A stretch of 64,000 nt of DNA from JANQPD01 sp963715655 (GTDB lineage: Bacteria > Bacteroidota > Bacteroidia > Flavobacteriales > Schleiferiaceae). The stretch is from contig OY970262.1 in assembly GCA_963715655.1 (NCBI GenBank), positions 3,038,001-3,102,000 on the forward strand, written 5' to 3'. The notes beneath the pieces are model-generated. The model made no database searches. It was not told where the DNA came from and saw only the letters and a program-made list of their open reading frames with translations. The translations under genes were made by a program, and so were the position numbers. Positions 34,450-43,848 of this stretch are shown here, piece after piece; position 1 is the stretch's first letter; every line of letters begins with the position of its first letter.

Positions 34450-35482
34450 CCGATTTCTTTTTAAAATCTTGTAAATCTGTAGTAATACTAAAATGGTTTG
34501 CGCTACCCGCTACGTGTGTTAAATTTCTAGCGTAATTGATTCTAAACTTTGAAACTTTAAAACCTACACCAAATGAAAATCCGGCACTGGTGCGCCTTGT
34601 AGCTAAATTTAGCTCTTGCCTTTTTCTAAAATTGTATCCAAACTGCGCATTAAAACTTTTGGTAAAAGCAAACTCTACACCTACCACTACGTGACGCAAA
34701 GCTTTATTCCAAACACTAGGTTCTGAATTTATTACTTCTCCTGTAAAGCTGTTTACCACCGGTTGGTTTGGGTCAAAATAACTTAAATCAATGGTTTCTA
34801 ACTGTTCAAGTGTTACTTGCCAGCGTAAGGGTAAGTATTTAAACCTATTAGAAAACGCAAATTGAATTTCAAAGGGTAAATGCTCACGCTCTTCATTAAA
34901 AGAAGTTAACTGAAAACCCACATTTTTTAATACTAAGGCTAAGGCAATGCGCTTTTGAGGTATTAAGTAGGTGGCAGCAAAATCGGTAGCAATTGCGGTT
35001 GAAATATAATTGGCGTAATCGCTATAAATTACTTTCATATTTGCACCAACACGCCAGTTACTATCTAGCATCCTTCCATATCCCAAAGTTAACGCTGCTT
35101 CAGCGGCAGTAAAGGTTCCGCTTCTTACGCCCAAAGCATCGGCTCGTTCAAAATCTCCGTAATCAAAATATCTTAAACCTCCGTAAAAAGTACCTACTTC
35201 TTCAAAATGATGTGCGTAATTAACTTCTCCAAATACAATATCAGAAACATAATCTACCATGCTAGTGCTTAACTGCCCATGCATTTGTTCGCTTAAAAGC
35301 GATGGATTAAGTAAGCCGAAATTTAAATCATCTTCGGTATTGGCAATAGCGTTACTCCCTTGCCCTACTACCCTGGCGGACGGTATTTGATTTAAAAATT
35401 GATATGATGACCTACCACCCACTTGTGCAAACGTGGTGGTAATAGTAAAACATACTAAAGCAGAAAGTAGCAGCTTTTTCAT
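34433..35482 (-). CDS. porQ: Type IX secretion system protein PorQ
   Basis: A 349-residue outer membrane beta-barrel of the PorV/PorQ group. A signal peptide (LLLSALVCFTITTTFAQ) is followed by SYQFLNQIPSARVVGQGSNA and DDLNFGLLNPSLLSEQMHGQ, close to the PorQ N-terminal signature. In T9SS bacteria PorQ works with PorZ to hold the attachment complex that receives cargo with C-terminal sorting domains, such as the proteins at 6322 and 23401. The operon with cmk supports the name. Confidence 0.88.
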   Translation of the reverse strand: MKKLLLSALVCFTITTTFAQVGGRSSYQFLNQIPSARVVGQGSNAIANTEDDLNFGLLNPSLLSEQMHGQLSTSMVDYVSDIVFGEVNYAHHFEEVGTFYGGLRYFDYGDFERADALGVRSGTFTAAEAALTLGYGRMLDSNWRVGANMKVIYSDYANYISTAIATDFAATYLIPQKRIALALVLKNVGFQLTSFNEEREHLPFEIQFAFSNRFKYLPLRWQVTLEQLETIDLSYFDPNQPVVNSFTGEVINSEPSVWNKALRHVVVGVEFAFTKSFNAQFGYNFRKRQELNLATRRTSAGFSFGVGFKVSKFRINYARNLTHVAGSANHFSITTDLQDFKKKSVEPEE

Positions 35483-35498
35483 AAAGGCAAAGCAAATA

Positions 35499-35526
35499 AA
35501 AATTCCCCATTGTAACGGGGAATTTT
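35499..35526 (-). terminator. Terminator after lon
   Basis: AAATTCCCC and GGGGAATTT form a hairpin; on the minus strand it is followed by TTTTTATTTG. It lies 22 bases beyond the lon stop and just before the porQ start. Confidence 0.8.
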
Positions 35527-35547
35527 TAGGAGTATTTGATACAAACG

Positions 35548-37989
35548 TTAATTTATCTCAATTGGGTGTTCTACCCGCTGTTTGGTAAGTGCCAATTCTA
35601 TAACTTCCAGCATACTTTCTACATAATGAAAGCTTAGGCCTTTTAAATAATCAGCTCTTATTTCTTCAATATCTTTTCTATTGTCTTCGCAAAGTATTAT
35701 TTCCTTAATATCCGCGCGTTTTGCAGCTAATATCTTTTCTTTAATACCACCCACCGGTAGTACTTTTCCGCGTAACGTAATCTCTCCGGTCATGGCTAAT
35801 TTACCTTTCACTTTTCTTTGAGTAAACAAGCTTGCCAAAGAAGTTAAAATGGTAATACCTGCACTTGGGCCGTCTTTGGGTGTAGCTCCTTCCGGAAAAT
35901 GAACATGCACATCCCACTTATCAAAAACTTCTACTTTTATGTTAAAATCACTAGCATGTGCGCGTAAATAAGCCATGGCAATTATGGCCGATTCCTTCAT
36001 TACATCACCTAAGTTTCCGGTAACGGTTAGCTTTCCCTTTCCTTTGCTTATTGCACTTTCTATAAATAAAATATCGCCTCCAACCGGTGTCCAAGCTAAG
36101 CCTGTTACCACTCCTGCAACATTATTACCTTGGTATTTATCTCTGCCAAAGCGCCCTAAACCTAAAATTTCTTTTAAATTTTCAACCCTAATTTTTGGCT
36201 CAATTGCTTCGTCCATAGCCACAGATTTTGCAGCATTACGCGCCACTTGTGCCAACACCTTATTTAAGCCTCGTACGCCTGATTCACGCGTGTAGTTTTC
36301 CACTAAATGCTCGTAAGTCTTTTTGTCTAAGCTAATGGCGCGTTTTTCTAAACCGTGCTCTTCCAATTGCTTTGGCATTAAATGGCGCTTGGCTATTTCT
36401 ACCTTTTCTTCTACCGTATAACCCGTCATTTCTATAATTTCCATTCTATCGCGCAAAGCGGGATGAATAGTACGCAAATTATTGGCTGTAGCGATAAACA
36501 TCACCTTACTTAAATCATAACCCATTTCTAAATAGTTGTCGTAGAACTCACTATTTTGCTCAGGATCAAGCACCTCTAACATTGCTGATGCCGGATCTCC
36601 CTGTCCTGTGTTGGCTAGTTTATCAATTTCATCTAAAACAAAAACCGGATTATTGGTGCCTGCCTTTTTAATATTTTGAATTAAACGCCCAGGCATAGCA
36701 CCGATATACGTTTTTCTATGGCCTCTAATTTCGGCTTCATCGCGTAAGCCACCCAAGGACATACGCATGTATTTTCTACCCAAAGCCTCGGCAACAGATT
36801 TACCCAAACTAGTTTTACCAACTCCCGGAGGGCCGTACAAACATATTATGGGCGAACGCATATCGCCCTTTAATTTAAGTACCGCCAAGTGTTCAACAAT
36901 ACGTTTCTTCACTTTATCTAAACCGTAATGATCACGATCTAAAATGCGTTCCGCGCGTTTTAAATCAAATTTATCTTTACTAGTTTTATCCCAAGGCAAG
37001 TCAAGCATAAATTCCAAATAGTTACGCTGCACACTGTATTCGGGTACCTGAGGATTTACCCTTTGTAGTTTCTTAAGTTCCTTAGCAAAGGTTTCTTCAA
37101 CTTCTTTAGACCATTTTTTCTTTTTGGCTTTTTGGCGCATTTCCTCCACATCACCTTCAGAAGAACTACCACCCAGCTCTTCTTGAATTTGTTTCATTTG
37201 CTGATGTAGAAAATATTCTCGCTGTTGCTGATCAAACTCAGTACGCACCTTGCTCTGAATTTCATTTTTCATTTGCAACATTTGCATTTCATTGTCTAAA
37301 TGCTGCAGCACCATGTTGGCACGTTTTTGCAAGTCATTCGTTTCCAACAGCTCCTGCTTCTTTTCTACAGGCAAATCCATGTTAGACGAAATGAAATTCA
37401 ATAAAAATGCATTGCTTTCAATATTTTTTAATGCAAAAGCAGCTTCACTAGGAATATTGGGCGATTCCTTAATAATTTGTAAAGCTAAATCTTTAATACT
37501 GGCCATTAAAGCCGGAAATTTACGGTTAGCCTTGGTTAATTTTACATCATCAACCACGCTCACCTTTGCTTTCATATAAGGCTCCTCTTCTAGCACTTCA
37601 TTTATTTCAAAGCGTTTTTTTCCTTGAATAATTACCGTGGTATTACCATCGGGCATTTTAAACATACGGATGATACGTGCAACGGTACCTATGCTGTAAA
37701 TATCATCAGCCGTTGGCTCCTCGTTACTAGAATCTTTTTGACTTATTACGCCAATAGTTTTATCTCCTTTATTGGCTTTTTGCAATAATCGAATACTTTT
37801 ATCTCGTCCGGCTGTAATCGGAATTACAACACCGGGAAATAAAACGGTATTTCTTAAGGGCAATAAAGGCAATTCCTCCGGAAGTTGCTCCTGCTCCATA
37901 TTGTTCTCATCCTCATTTGTCATCAAAGGAATAAACTCCGCATCGTCACTGATTACGGTATCTAATGACAAGCTGTCAAAATCCAGCAT
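35548..37989 (-). CDS. lon: Lon ATP-dependent protease
   Basis: An 813-residue LonA protease. The N-terminal substrate domain begins LPLLPLRNTVLFPGVVIPIT after a 40-residue acidic leader. The AAA+ module has Walker A LYGPPGVGKTSLGKSVAEAL at about residue 385, and the C-terminal protease domain has the catalytic serine in PKDGPSAGITILTSL and lysine in KEKILAAKRADIKE. It degrades misfolded and regulatory proteins in the cytoplasm. It is a single gene with its own terminator. Confidence 0.97.
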   Translation of the reverse strand: MLDFDSLSLDTVISDDAEFIPLMTNEDENNMEQEQLPEELPLLPLRNTVLFPGVVIPITAGRDKSIRLLQKANKGDKTIGVISQKDSSNEEPTADDIYSIGTVARIIRMFKMPDGNTTVIIQGKKRFEINEVLEEEPYMKAKVSVVDDVKLTKANRKFPALMASIKDLALQIIKESPNIPSEAAFALKNIESNAFLLNFISSNMDLPVEKKQELLETNDLQKRANMVLQHLDNEMQMLQMKNEIQSKVRTEFDQQQREYFLHQQMKQIQEELGGSSSEGDVEEMRQKAKKKKWSKEVEETFAKELKKLQRVNPQVPEYSVQRNYLEFMLDLPWDKTSKDKFDLKRAERILDRDHYGLDKVKKRIVEHLAVLKLKGDMRSPIICLYGPPGVGKTSLGKSVAEALGRKYMRMSLGGLRDEAEIRGHRKTYIGAMPGRLIQNIKKAGTNNPVFVLDEIDKLANTGQGDPASAMLEVLDPEQNSEFYDNYLEMGYDLSKVMFIATANNLRTIHPALRDRMEIIEMTGYTVEEKVEIAKRHLMPKQLEEHGLEKRAISLDKKTYEHLVENYTRESGVRGLNKVLAQVARNAAKSVAMDEAIEPKIRVENLKEILGLGRFGRDKYQGNNVAGVVTGLAWTPVGGDILFIESAISKGKGKLTVTGNLGDVMKESAIIAMAYLRAHASDFNIKVEVFDKWDVHVHFPEGATPKDGPSAGITILTSLASLFTQRKVKGKLAMTGEITLRGKVLPVGGIKEKILAAKRADIKEIILCEDNRKDIEEIRADYLKGLSFHYVESMLEVIELALTKQRVEHPIEIN

Positions 37990-38015
37990 TGTTCTAGGTA
38001 TTTAAAATTAAAAAA

Positions 38016-38052
38016 GCGCACAAGTTTTCGCATGAAAATGCTTTTTGTGCGG
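38016..38052 (-). terminator. Terminator after the GlmU-like gene
   Basis: CGCACAA and TTGTGCG form the outer stem, with a smaller GCAT/ATGC hairpin inside. On the minus strand the stem is followed by CTTTTTTAATTTT. It lies 62 bases beyond the stop at 38114. Confidence 0.65.
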
Positions 38053-38113
38053 TAAAAGAGTAAAAAGTCAATTGCCGTGCCAATTGAGGCAAGCTAACGT
38101 TATGGCAGTTATA

Positions 38114-39277
38114 TTATTTCAGTTTGCCTTCATTATAAAGGTGGCTAAGTATATTGTGCTCAATATTATCTAACTCAATGCCTCGCCTTTTCATTACTAT
38201 GGAAGCCGTAACCAGCGCCTTATCTAAACGGTAATCGGTAAAACCACCGGCTCCGCCCCAACTAAAAGAAGGCACATAATTTCTAGGAAATCCACTACCG
38301 TAAATATTGCAACTTACGCCCACCACTGTACCAGTATTAAACATCGTGTTTATCCCACACTTGGAATGATCTCCCATCATAAGCCCGCAAAATTGCAAAC
38401 CGGTACGTTTAAAGCCTTGCTCAGCAAAGCTCCACAACTTTACCTCATCATAATTATTTTTTAGGTTAGAAGTATTGGTATCTGCACCCAAATTGCACCA
38501 TTCGCCAATTACCGAATTTCCTAAAAAGCCATCGTGCCCTTTATTACTAAAGCCAAAAAGCACGGAATTATTCACCTCTCCACCTACTTTACTATGTGGC
38601 CCAATGGTGGTAGGCCCGTAAATTTTTGTGCCCAACTTAAGTTGAGAACTCTCGCCTAAGCTTAAGCTGCCGCGCACCAAACTACCTTCCATTATATTGG
38701 CATTTTTAGCCAAATATATTGGGCCTTCTTTACTATTTAAAACAGCTGCTTCAGCAGATGCACCTTCTTCAAAAAAAATATTATCTCCTATTAAAGTGTT
38801 GCTATTGCTTATGCTGGCACTGTTTCTTCCGTTGGTTAGCAACTCAAAATCTGCTTGTAACTCACTTCCATTTTGGCTAAAAATATCCCAAGGTTTATTT
38901 ATCAAAGTAATGGCTCCTGTAAAGTCCACTTTATCCTTACGCTCAGCATCTTGTAAGTTAATTTTTGCACCGGAGTAATAGGCAAGCAATTGTCCTTTGT
39001 TGTAAAGCGCTTCACTTTCTTTTAAACTGTGTAATGCATCAAGTAACGCTATATTGGGGCAAGCTCCGCCAAAAATCAATAAATTATTAGCTTCCGCTTT
39101 AAGCGAAAATTTTTCTTGTAAATAGTGCTCCGTTAAAAACGAATAAGTGGCGGGTAAATGTTTTTGCCATTTTTCAGTAATGGTTAAAATACCAATACGC
39201 ACTTCGCTAACCGGACGTGTATATGTAAAAGGTAAAAGGCCTTGGTGTGCTGCACCATCAAACAAAATATAATTCAT
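38114..39277 (-). CDS. GlmU-like UDP-N-acetylglucosamine diphosphorylase/acetyltransferase, Bacteroidetes form
   Basis: A 387-residue protein. The N-terminus MNYILFDGAAHQGLLPFTYT with RPVSEVRIGI is typical of the Bacteroidetes GlmU family, where the nucleotidyltransferase domain lacks the classical glycine-rich loop. From about residue 165 a left-handed beta-helix of hexapeptide repeats follows (IYLAKNANIMEGSLVRGSL, IYGPTTIGPHSKVGGEVNNS, VIGEWCNLGADTNTSNLKNN). It probably takes part in UDP-GlcNAc synthesis for cell wall and surface polymers, by family assignment only. Confidence 0.85.
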   Translation of the reverse strand: MNYILFDGAAHQGLLPFTYTRPVSEVRIGILTITEKWQKHLPATYSFLTEHYLQEKFSLKAEANNLLIFGGACPNIALLDALHSLKESEALYNKGQLLAYYSGAKINLQDAERKDKVDFTGAITLINKPWDIFSQNGSELQADFELLTNGRNSASISNSNTLIGDNIFFEEGASAEAAVLNSKEGPIYLAKNANIMEGSLVRGSLSLGESSQLKLGTKIYGPTTIGPHSKVGGEVNNSVLFGFSNKGHDGFLGNSVIGEWCNLGADTNTSNLKNNYDEVKLWSFAEQGFKRTGLQFCGLMMGDHSKCGINTMFNTGTVVGVSCNIYGSGFPRNYVPSFSWGGAGGFTDYRLDKALVTASIVMKRRGIELDNIEHNILSHLYNEGKLK

Positions 39278-39311
39278 AAGGATAGTTTCTTTGTTACAAG
39301 TGTACTAAAAC

Positions 39312-39336
39312 AAAAAACCCCTCACAAGGAGGGGTT
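39312..39336 (-). terminator. Terminator after rpmE
   Basis: AACCCCTC pairs with GAGGGGTT around a five-base loop, and the minus strand continues into TTTTTTG. It lies 21 bases beyond the L31 stop. Confidence 0.85.
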
Positions 39337-39356
39337 ATCATCAAAATAAAAAAATA

Positions 39357-39608
39357 TTATTTTTTAAACTTAGCATATCGGTTGCGGAATTTATCCACAC
39401 GCCCTGCTGTATCTACCAACTTCATTTTACCGGTATAAAACGGGTGTGATGAAGCTGAAATTTCAGTTTTAAACAACGGGTACTCTACACCGTCCATTTC
39501 TGCTGTTTCTCTCGTATCAACGCAAGAGCGAATTAATACTTCCTCACCATTACTCATATCTCTGAAAATGGTTAAACGGTAAGTTTCCGGGTGAATTCCT
39601 TTTCTCAT
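39357..39608 (-). CDS. rpmE: 50S ribosomal protein L31 type B
   Basis: An 83-residue ribosomal protein. It starts MRKGIHPETYRLTIFRDMSNG and has VEYPLFKTEISASSHPFYTG and VDTAGRVDKFRNRYAKF, the type B L31 pattern without the zinc-binding cysteines of type A. The longer frame from 39662 adds 18 basic residues absent from the family, so the start at 39608 is used. It is a single gene, bounded by a terminator. Confidence 0.94.
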   Translation of the reverse strand: MRKGIHPETYRLTIFRDMSNGEEVLIRSCVDTRETAEMDGVEYPLFKTEISASSHPFYTGKMKLVDTAGRVDKFRNRYAKFKK

Positions 39609-39755
39609 ATCCTTTAATGTTTTACGCAGGGATTTTGCCCTGCTCATTTTTTGGGGCTGCAAATATATGTATTTTTAGCAACCCTAAAAATATTTGTGCG
39701 GTTATCCCGTTAATTTTTTGAAATTTTGCACGCTAATATTCTTCCGCTCAAAACT

Positions 39756-41255
39756 ATGCGCAACTCTACTCTTTTACTTTTGGCTGTTTCTATTCTATGC
39801 TTGTTTGCTTGTCGCAGAGAACAAAGCATTTTAAACGCGGGCGTAAACCTCAGGTTTTCTGCTGATACCGTGTTTTTAGACACAGTATTTAGCACCGTAG
39901 GTAGTAGCACCTATACCTTAAAAGTATATAACCCTGAAAAGGAAACCGTAATTGTGGACAATATACGCTTAGGCCGCGGAAACACCAGTGCTTACAGGCT
40001 TAACATTGACGGTAGAGCCAGTAAAAATTTAAATGATGTTGAAATTTTAGGAGAAGATAGCATTTATATTTTTGTGGAAGTAACGGCTGCTGAAGTCGGT
40101 TCTGACAACCCACTTTATGTTGACCAAGTGCTTTTTAACAACAAGGGTACAGAGCAAAATGTAGAATTAGTGACGCTTGCGCGCGATGTTTACTTTCATA
40201 AGCCTACCAATTTTCAAATTTTAGGTGAAGGTAGAGATGCTTTTGCTCTATCTTTTTCCGTAATTACCTGCAACGACATTTGGATGAATGATAAACCGCA
40301 CGTGATTTACGGTTATGCGCTGATTGATACAGGCTGTGTATTAACCATACAACCCGGAGCAGAGATATATTTTCATAGCCGAGCCGGTTTATTTGTAGGA
40401 GATTTTGGACGGCTGAATGTAGCACAAAACGCCATCACCGGTTTGGATGACTCCGTGATTTTTGCTGGAGATAGACTAGAACCTTTTTATGAAGATGCAC
40501 CGGGCCAATGGGGTGGTGTGTTTGGCGGTATTTACGTAGCGCAAAAGGGCTTGGCAAACATCAACTTAAGCACCATTAAAAATGCCGAAACCGCAGTGCG
40601 CTTAGATTCAGCGTTTAATAATCAACAATTAAATATCACAAACTCTTATATACTAAACTCATCAAGAGTAGGACTTTATGGCGGATTTGGCCGTGTAGAT
40701 GCACGTAATGTGGTAATTGCAAACAGTGGTTTACATAGTTTTTACGCCTTTGGCGGCAATTATGCATTTAGGCAATGCACTTTTGCAAATTATTGGAGTC
40801 AATCTACCCGCAACACACCTTCTATTTTACTTACAAACTTTCTTGAATTTCAAAACCAAGCTGGTAATGTGGTGCGTATAGTGCGCAATGTAGAAAATTG
40901 TTATTTTGGAAACTGCATTGTAGATGGCAACAATAATCAAGAATTTGGGCTAGCTTTTGACATGACTGGCATTATCAATTACCAATTTAATAATGCTTTA
41001 ATAAAAGTAGATAACGACCCGGAAGAGCGTGGGTTTGACGTAACAAATACAAGTAGGTTTATCAATGTACTAATAAACCGTAATGCACTATTTTCTGATA
41101 TAGAAAATAATATTTATGATTTAGATGCCGCCTCCCAAGCAATTGACCAGGGTAATACTACAGATGCGCTTTTTGTAAATAGCGATATTTTAGGACGACT
41201 TAGAAGTATTGGCAATGCTCCCGATTTAGGTGCCTACGAAAATCAAGGAAACTAA
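39756..41255 (+). CDS. Lipoprotein, probable right-handed beta-helix
   Basis: A 499-residue lipoprotein. The start MRNSTLLLLAVSILCLFAC at 39756 gives a lipobox (LFAC) followed by RREQSILNAG. The first third is an Ig-like region (STYTLKVYNPEKETVIVDNI). The centre has short repeated turns (IYVAQKGLANINLSTIKNAE, NSSRVGLYGGFGRVDARNVV) that suggest a parallel beta-helix. The end, SQAIDQGNTTDALFVNSDIL followed by DLGAYE, is typical of choice-of-anchor beta-helix proteins. It is common in Bacteroidetes; function unknown. Confidence 0.75.
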   Translation: MRNSTLLLLAVSILCLFACRREQSILNAGVNLRFSADTVFLDTVFSTVGSSTYTLKVYNPEKETVIVDNIRLGRGNTSAYRLNIDGRASKNLNDVEILGEDSIYIFVEVTAAEVGSDNPLYVDQVLFNNKGTEQNVELVTLARDVYFHKPTNFQILGEGRDAFALSFSVITCNDIWMNDKPHVIYGYALIDTGCVLTIQPGAEIYFHSRAGLFVGDFGRLNVAQNAITGLDDSVIFAGDRLEPFYEDAPGQWGGVFGGIYVAQKGLANINLSTIKNAETAVRLDSAFNNQQLNITNSYILNSSRVGLYGGFGRVDARNVVIANSGLHSFYAFGGNYAFRQCTFANYWSQSTRNTPSILLTNFLEFQNQAGNVVRIVRNVENCYFGNCIVDGNNNQEFGLAFDMTGIINYQFNNALIKVDNDPEERGFDVTNTSRFINVLINRNALFSDIENNIYDLDAASQAIDQGNTTDALFVNSDILGRLRSIGNAPDLGAYENQGN

Positions 41256-41257
41256 TT

Positions 41258-41923
41258 TTAAAGGATTAAGAAACCATACTTTAAAGTAAGTCCACCAAAT
41301 TTATCGTTGCTTTCCGTGGTAGATGGAGCAGAAATACCATCAAATTTATCGGAATACGTGTTATGAAAAGTTGCTTCTAAAGACAAAGTTGAAGTAGTAC
41401 TCGTTCTGATTTTTACACCCAAACCGTAAAATGTATTAAGGCTGCTATATGCTGCAGGGTATTCTATGGTGTTTTCACTAAAAATCCTAGAAGCTTGCGG
41501 ATCTGTATCATACGCTATAAAACCCAATCCTAATTTTACATAAGAAGTAAACTTTCTAGCAGAATGATATTTTCCGAAACGGATTAAATGCATTTGTAAA
41601 TATGGATTTGCTTGCACCAAATTGGTGCGATTGGTAATACCGCGATTAGGATTTGTATGGTTGTTATCATCCATATACAACCACCCGTATGAAACCTGCA
41701 TACCCATGGTAAACCAATCGTTAAAATGATATTGACCAAACGCCATAAAGTTAGGGCGTAATTCATCTAGCAGGGCCGCTGTTTTGGTGGTGGTAGCAAT
41801 ATCTCCGGTACTGTTTAAAGTGCCAACACCAAATCCATATTCCTGATATCGCGTGCGCGCTTGACCAAATGTTTGTGCTGCAATTAAGCAAACCAACGCA
41901 CTACATAAAACAAATTTTTTCAT
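41258..41923 (-). CDS. Outer membrane beta-barrel protein (DUF6089-like)
   Basis: A 221-residue protein with a signal peptide (FVLCSALVCLIAAQTFGQ). The mature part starts RTRYQEYGFGVGTLNSTGDI and continues with amphipathic strands (NFMAFGQYHFNDWFTMGMQV, TSYVKLGLGFIAYDTDP, TLSLEATFHNTYSDKFDGIS), ending KYGFLIL. This is the pattern of small outer membrane barrels of the DUF6089 kind. The exact family is less certain than the location. It starts one base after the yaaA stop, so the two may share a message. Confidence 0.7.
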   Translation of the reverse strand: MKKFVLCSALVCLIAAQTFGQARTRYQEYGFGVGTLNSTGDIATTTKTAALLDELRPNFMAFGQYHFNDWFTMGMQVSYGWLYMDDNNHTNPNRGITNRTNLVQANPYLQMHLIRFGKYHSARKFTSYVKLGLGFIAYDTDPQASRIFSENTIEYPAAYSSLNTFYGLGVKIRTSTTSTLSLEATFHNTYSDKFDGISAPSTTESNDKFGGLTLKYGFLIL

Positions 41924-41924
41924 A

Positions 41925-42692
41925 CTATTTTATTTCTTCACGATGAAAAACTAAGTGATTTTCAGACGAATCAGGCGCATGATATATGTACCCATCTTCA
42001 CTAAACTCCTTTAGCTTTTCCACCTCGTTTATTCTATTCTTTACCAGATAATTAACCATGGTTCCACGCGCCTTTTTGGCGTAAAAACTAATGATCTTAA
42101 AAGTACCCTTACTGTAATCTTTAAATTCTACTTCAATAATACGATTGTTTGGCTTAACCGTTTGCACCGCTTTAAAATATTCTTGACTTGCCAAGTTTAA
42201 GATCATTTCTTCCTCACCAATTGTTCTTAAAAAAGCTTCCATGTTAGTTTTCCAAAAAGCGTACAGGTTTTTTTTACGTTTTACTCCCATGTGTGTACCC
42301 ATCTCTAAACGGTACGGCTGTATAAGGTCAGTAGGTCTTAGTATTCCGTACAAACCGCTTAAAATTCGAACATGACTTTGTGCAAAACCCATATCCTTAG
42401 CATTCCATTTATCCGCTTCCATGCCTTGATACACATCGCCTGTAAAGGCTAAAGCTGCTTGCCTAGAGTTTTTTACATTGTGTTCTAAAGTCCATTGGTG
42501 ATTGCGCGTTTTATTTAATTGCGCCAAGTTTTCACTTATGCTTTGTAATTCGCGTAAAGCTTTAACGGATTTTTTTGCCAATACATTGTGTACATCTTGC
42601 GCAGCCGTTAAAAATTGCGGTTGGGTAATTTCACCAATGGTTAAGTCTTGCTCAAAGTTTAAAGATTTGGCAGGAGACAAAAATGCTATCAT
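41925..42692 (-). CDS. yaaA: Peroxide stress protein YaaA
   Basis: A 255-residue DUF328 protein. The N-terminal IAFLSPAKSLNF, the central QSHVRILSGLYGILRPTDLI followed by QPYRLEMG, and the late KARGTMVNYLVKNRI are conserved blocks. In E. coli YaaA limits free iron and DNA damage during hydrogen peroxide stress and binds DNA. The length matches the family. It lies directly upstream of the outer membrane barrel gene. Confidence 0.93.
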   Translation of the reverse strand: MIAFLSPAKSLNFEQDLTIGEITQPQFLTAAQDVHNVLAKKSVKALRELQSISENLAQLNKTRNHQWTLEHNVKNSRQAALAFTGDVYQGMEADKWNAKDMGFAQSHVRILSGLYGILRPTDLIQPYRLEMGTHMGVKRKKNLYAFWKTNMEAFLRTIGEEEMILNLASQEYFKAVQTVKPNNRIIEVEFKDYSKGTFKIISFYAKKARGTMVNYLVKNRINEVEKLKEFSEDGYIYHAPDSSENHLVFHREEIK

Positions 42693-42730
42693 GCGGTAAA
42701 AATAGGAAAGGTGGTATTAGTAGCAATAAA

Positions 42731-42758
42731 AAAAAGCTCCCGATAAGAGGAGCTTTTT
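42731..42758 (-). terminator. Terminator after the MORN-repeat gene
   Basis: AAAAAGCTCC and GGAGCTTTTT form a hairpin with an eight-base loop; the minus strand continues with TTTATTG. It separates the MORN-repeat gene from yaaA. Confidence 0.8.
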
Positions 42759-42777
42759 AAAATAAATTATGTGAAAA

Positions 42778-43143
42778 TTACTTTTCAGCCAAAAGGTTTC
42801 GTTTTTCTATTTTCCATTGGTGACTTTCTTTAATCTTGCCATCTGCATATACAACTTCATAAAGCTCTCCGCCATCTTTAGAATAAACAAACCAAGTGCC
42901 TTCTTTTTTTCCTTCGTTAAAATATGCTTCGGTTTTTACATTACCGCTTGCATAAAATTCCGTCCATTTTCCGTGTAGCTTTCCATTAAGAAAAGTTCCT
43001 GTTTCTTGCACAGCACCTTCTTCAAAATAACGCGTTACACGCACAAAATCACCTTCTTTCACATATTTGTCTTTTACCTGTGCAAATACTCCAAAAGAGC
43101 TTAGTAGCACGGCCACGACAAGTAAATACGCTTTCGTTTTCAT
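42778..43143 (-). CDS. Secreted MORN-repeat protein
   Basis: A 121-residue protein. The start MKTKAYLLVVAVLLSSFGVFAQ at 43143 gives a clean signal peptide. Three MORN-like repeats follow: GTFLNGKLHGKWTEFYASGN, AYFNEGKKEGTWFVYSKDG and VVYADGKIKESHQWK. Bacteroidetes have many such small periplasmic or surface proteins, often annotated as YwqK-like antitoxin repeats from fold similarity; there is no toxin here, so that name would mislead. Function unknown. It has its own terminator. Confidence 0.75.
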   Translation of the reverse strand: MKTKAYLLVVAVLLSSFGVFAQVKDKYVKEGDFVRVTRYFEEGAVQETGTFLNGKLHGKWTEFYASGNVKTEAYFNEGKKEGTWFVYSKDGGELYEVVYADGKIKESHQWKIEKRNLLAEK

Positions 43144-43263
43144 AATAGTATTCTTTAGTTTACATGGCAAAGATACTATATTTTAACTTTGAATTTACCT
43201 TTAGTTAACATTGAGGTAACATTAAACTTGTAATCAGTTGATTTAATTATAGTTAATGTAAAA

Positions 43264-43289
43264 AAAAAGCTGCTTTTCAGCAGCTTTTT
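43264..43289 (-). terminator. Terminator after the lipocalin-like gene
   Basis: AAAAAGCTGC pairs with GCAGCTTTTT around a six-base loop, flanked by A and T runs on both sides, so it may work in both directions. It lies 16 bases beyond the stop at 43305. Confidence 0.8.
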
Positions 43290-43304
43290 ATAAAATAGTT
43301 TAGT

Positions 43305-43817
43305 TTATTTTACAAAAGTGAGCTCCGTATCTATTGTAACGGTAATGCCCCCTTGCACTTGCTGAGAGACTTGCGCAGCGTAAACTTGCTTGTTAGTTTC
43401 ATTCACTAATATTTTCCAAGCAATAGTCTCCTCCCCTTCTTCAGTAATAAAAATTCTATCACCATTTTCATTTAATGTCCACTCACCAATACCTTCTTGA
43501 TTAATGGGTATAGGAAGTGGAAAACCATTAAAATCTACTTGAGCGGTAAAAGAATAGTTGAAATCTATTTTATTAGGGTTTCGTGAAACAGTATGCCCAC
43601 CGCTAATTGCAGATCCGTTTCCCTTTAACTCAATAGGATTTAAGGGATCTAACGGGTTTGGAACAAGACCATCATATTGTACCGCTTGTAAGCTCCAATC
43701 CCCTAATAATCTTTGTTCATACGCAGGGATTTGCTCTGCAGGCTTTTGAATTTCATCTTTTTTACATGCGGTTAGCGCAATAAAGAGTATTAGACTCAGG
43801 GTAAGAAATTTTTTCAT
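43305..43817 (-). CDS. Lipocalin-like lipoprotein
   Basis: A 170-residue lipoprotein. The start MKKFLTLSLILFIALTAC at 43817 gives lipobox ALTAC. RLLGDWSLQAVQYDG and the following strands, with TLNENGDRIFITEEG, fit a lipocalin-like or DUF5004-type domain common in Bacteroidetes lipoproteins. It is probably held in the outer membrane. Ligand and function are unknown. It is downstream of an SDR gene on the same strand, though 31 bases apart. Confidence 0.65.
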   Translation of the reverse strand: MKKFLTLSLILFIALTACKKDEIQKPAEQIPAYEQRLLGDWSLQAVQYDGLVPNPLDPLNPIELKGNGSAISGGHTVSRNPNKIDFNYSFTAQVDFNGFPLPIPINQEGIGEWTLNENGDRIFITEEGEETIAWKILVNETNKQVYAAQVSQQVQGGITVTIDTELTFVK

Positions 43818-43848
43818 TTTAAACATACTAATATTTCCAGTAAATGTA

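Noticed and set aside
37292..38005. Plus-strand frames over lon
   Set aside because: They are antisense to conserved Lon domains and have no plausible products.
42778..43143. YwqK-type antitoxin
   Set aside because: The similarity is only MORN-like repeats in a secreted protein; no toxin gene is next to it.
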